From: Acidobacteriota bacterium
GTDB lineage: Bacteria > Acidobacteriota > Blastocatellia > HR10 > J050
Assembly (NCBI GenBank): GCA_003696865.1
Contig: RFHM01000299.1
Span: forward strand, 1 to 32,811
Length of the DNA: 32,811 nucleotides
Direction of reading: 5' to 3'
Below the pieces are notes generated by a model that was given only the letters and a program-made list of their open reading frames with translations, had not been told where the DNA came from and made no database searches. A program made the translations under genes and the position numbers. Positions 31,938 through 32,811 of the stretch are shown here, one piece after another; within the stretch, counting starts at the first letter, position 1, and each line of letters starts with the position of its first letter.

Positions 31938-32811
31938 TCACCTTTTCTTCCGTTCCAATTCCCGTCGTCGGAGTTCCACCCGACGAATTTTGCCGCTGAT
32001 CGTCTTGGGCAGCTCCTTGACGAATTCGATCTCGCGAGGATATTTGTAAGGGGCGGTCACGGTCTTCACATGCTCTTGAAGCTCCTTGACCAACTCGTCG
32101 GACGGCTGAACGTCAGGGCTCAACACGACGAAGGCTTTGACGATCTGTCCGCGAACTTCATCCGGACTGGCCACCACCGCGGCTTCGACAACGGCCGGGT
32201 GTTCGACCAGCGCGCTCTCCACCTCGAACGGACCGATGCGATATCCGGCGCTGATGATGACATCGTCGGCCCTCCCCACGAACCAGAAATATCCCTCTTC
32301 GTCCCGGTACGCCCGGTCTCCGGTCACATACCACTCGCCCCGTCTCGTCCGAGCGGTGAGCTCGGGATTCTTCCAGTAGCCCTGGAACAGAGACGGCGGG
32401 TGCCCTCTCAAAGCGATCTCTCCTTCCTGGCCCGCGGGTAGCTCATTCCCATCCACATCGATGATGGCGACCTCATGCCCGGGCATCGGTTTGCCCATCG
32501 AGCCCGGTTTCGTCTCCATACAGGGGAAGTTGGCCACGAGAATGATCGTCTCCGTCTGCCCGTAGCCATCATAAATGGAGAGGCCCGTGGCCTCCTGCCA
32601 CACGGCAATGACTTCAGGATTCAGTGGCTCGCCGGCGCTGACGGCGTGGCGTAATCGAAAGGCATATTTTCGCAAATCCTCTCTCACCAACATGCGATAA
32701 GCGGTGGGCGGGGCACAAAAGACGGTGATGCCATACCGTTGGAGGATGTCCAACGTCTGCTCGGGATCGAAACCGCCTTCGAACATGAACACTGTCGCCC
32801 CCATATTCCAC
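31938..32811 (-). CDS. Acyl-CoA synthetase (medium-chain/acetyl-CoA synthetase-like), 5' end beyond window
   Basis: The reading frame continues past the right edge (the last visible codons before the track's ATG encode Trp-Asn), so the N-terminal half with the P-loop is missing. The visible 290 residues are the second half of an adenylate-forming ligase: FCAPPTAYRMLV, YDGYGQTETIILVANF, GEWYVTGDRAYRDEEGYFWF, GRADDVIISAGYRIGPFEVE and the catalytic-lysine region LPKTISGKIRRVEL. The pattern fits the medium-chain acyl-CoA synthetase (ACSM) group, which takes short and medium acids such as butyrate or isobutyrate. It is convergent with the nuclease gene, with 57 bp between them. Confidence 0.9.
   Translation of the reverse strand, partial: WNMGATVFMFEGGFDPEQTLDILQRYGITVFCAPPTAYRMLVREDLRKYAFRLRHAVSAGEPLNPEVIAVWQEATGLSIYDGYGQTETIILVANFPCMETKPGSMGKPMPGHEVAIIDVDGNELPAGQEGEIALRGHPPSLFQGYWKNPELTARTRRGEWYVTGDRAYRDEEGYFWFVGRADDVIISAGYRIGPFEVESALVEHPAVVEAAVVASPDEVRGQIVKAFVVLSPDVQPSDELVKELQEHVKTVTAPYKYPREIEFVKELPKTISGKIRRVELRRRELERKKR

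Overview
The window looks like chromosomal DNA from an uncultured or little-studied bacterium, most likely an Acidobacteriota (perhaps Blastocatellia-like). That placement rests on gene content: an acidobacterial-style secreted VWA protein, a PPC-TPR exported protein, two Uma2-family genes, a DAHP synthase-prephenate dehydratase fusion, and mosaic intergenic repeats. It is an inference. Coding density is high, on both strands. I see no phage, transposase or CRISPR array.

Left part (1-9.8 kb). A cut-off PPC-TPR exported protein on the minus strand is followed by an ECF sigma factor and its membrane zinc-finger anti-sigma/TPR partner. Mosaic repeats, partly inverted copies of each other, flank this pair. 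Next come tRNA-Arg(ACG), a near-consensus promoter running straight into an intrinsic terminator, a cysteine-desulfurase-like PLP enzyme, a small membrane protein behind a long leader, two exported proteins of unknown function, and an agmatinase-family ureohydrolase.

Middle part (9.8-20.3 kb). A UbiD decarboxylase overlaps a lipoprotein gene on the minus strand. Two Uma2 nucleases, an M48 protease, purH and a VWA-domain protein follow. The section ends with a fusion of DAHP synthase, prephenate dehydratase and an ACT domain.

Right part (20.4-32.8 kb). A two-subunit acyl-CoA mutase would normally be called methylmalonyl-CoA mutase, but its two substrate-specificity positions (Phe89, Gln207) are those of isobutyryl-CoA mutase. 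A short, catalytically degenerate crotonase follows. Then comes the most interesting locus, a tightly coupled operon for a cysteine tryptophylquinone (CTQ) protein: radical SAM/SPASM maturase (QhpD-like), the CTQ peptide itself (QhpC-like, with every crosslink and quinone residue in register), a UbiV-like and a UbiU-like U32 protein, an ABC exporter (QhpF-like) and a subtilisin-like leader protease (QhpE-like). Known qhp operons carry the O2-dependent flavin monooxygenase QhpG for tryptophan hydroxylation. It is absent here, and a UbiU/UbiV-type iron-sulfur pair, a family known for O2-independent hydroxylation, occupies the operon. I propose an O2-independent route to CTQ. The catalytic partners QhpA and QhpB are not in the window.

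The right end has two acyl-CoA synthetases (one cut by the edge) and an HTH-NucS-like nuclease. Isobutyryl-CoA mutase on one side and acyl-CoA ligases on the other would suit catabolism of short-chain amines after oxidation by a quinoprotein amine dehydrogenase. This link is inferred from proximity only.
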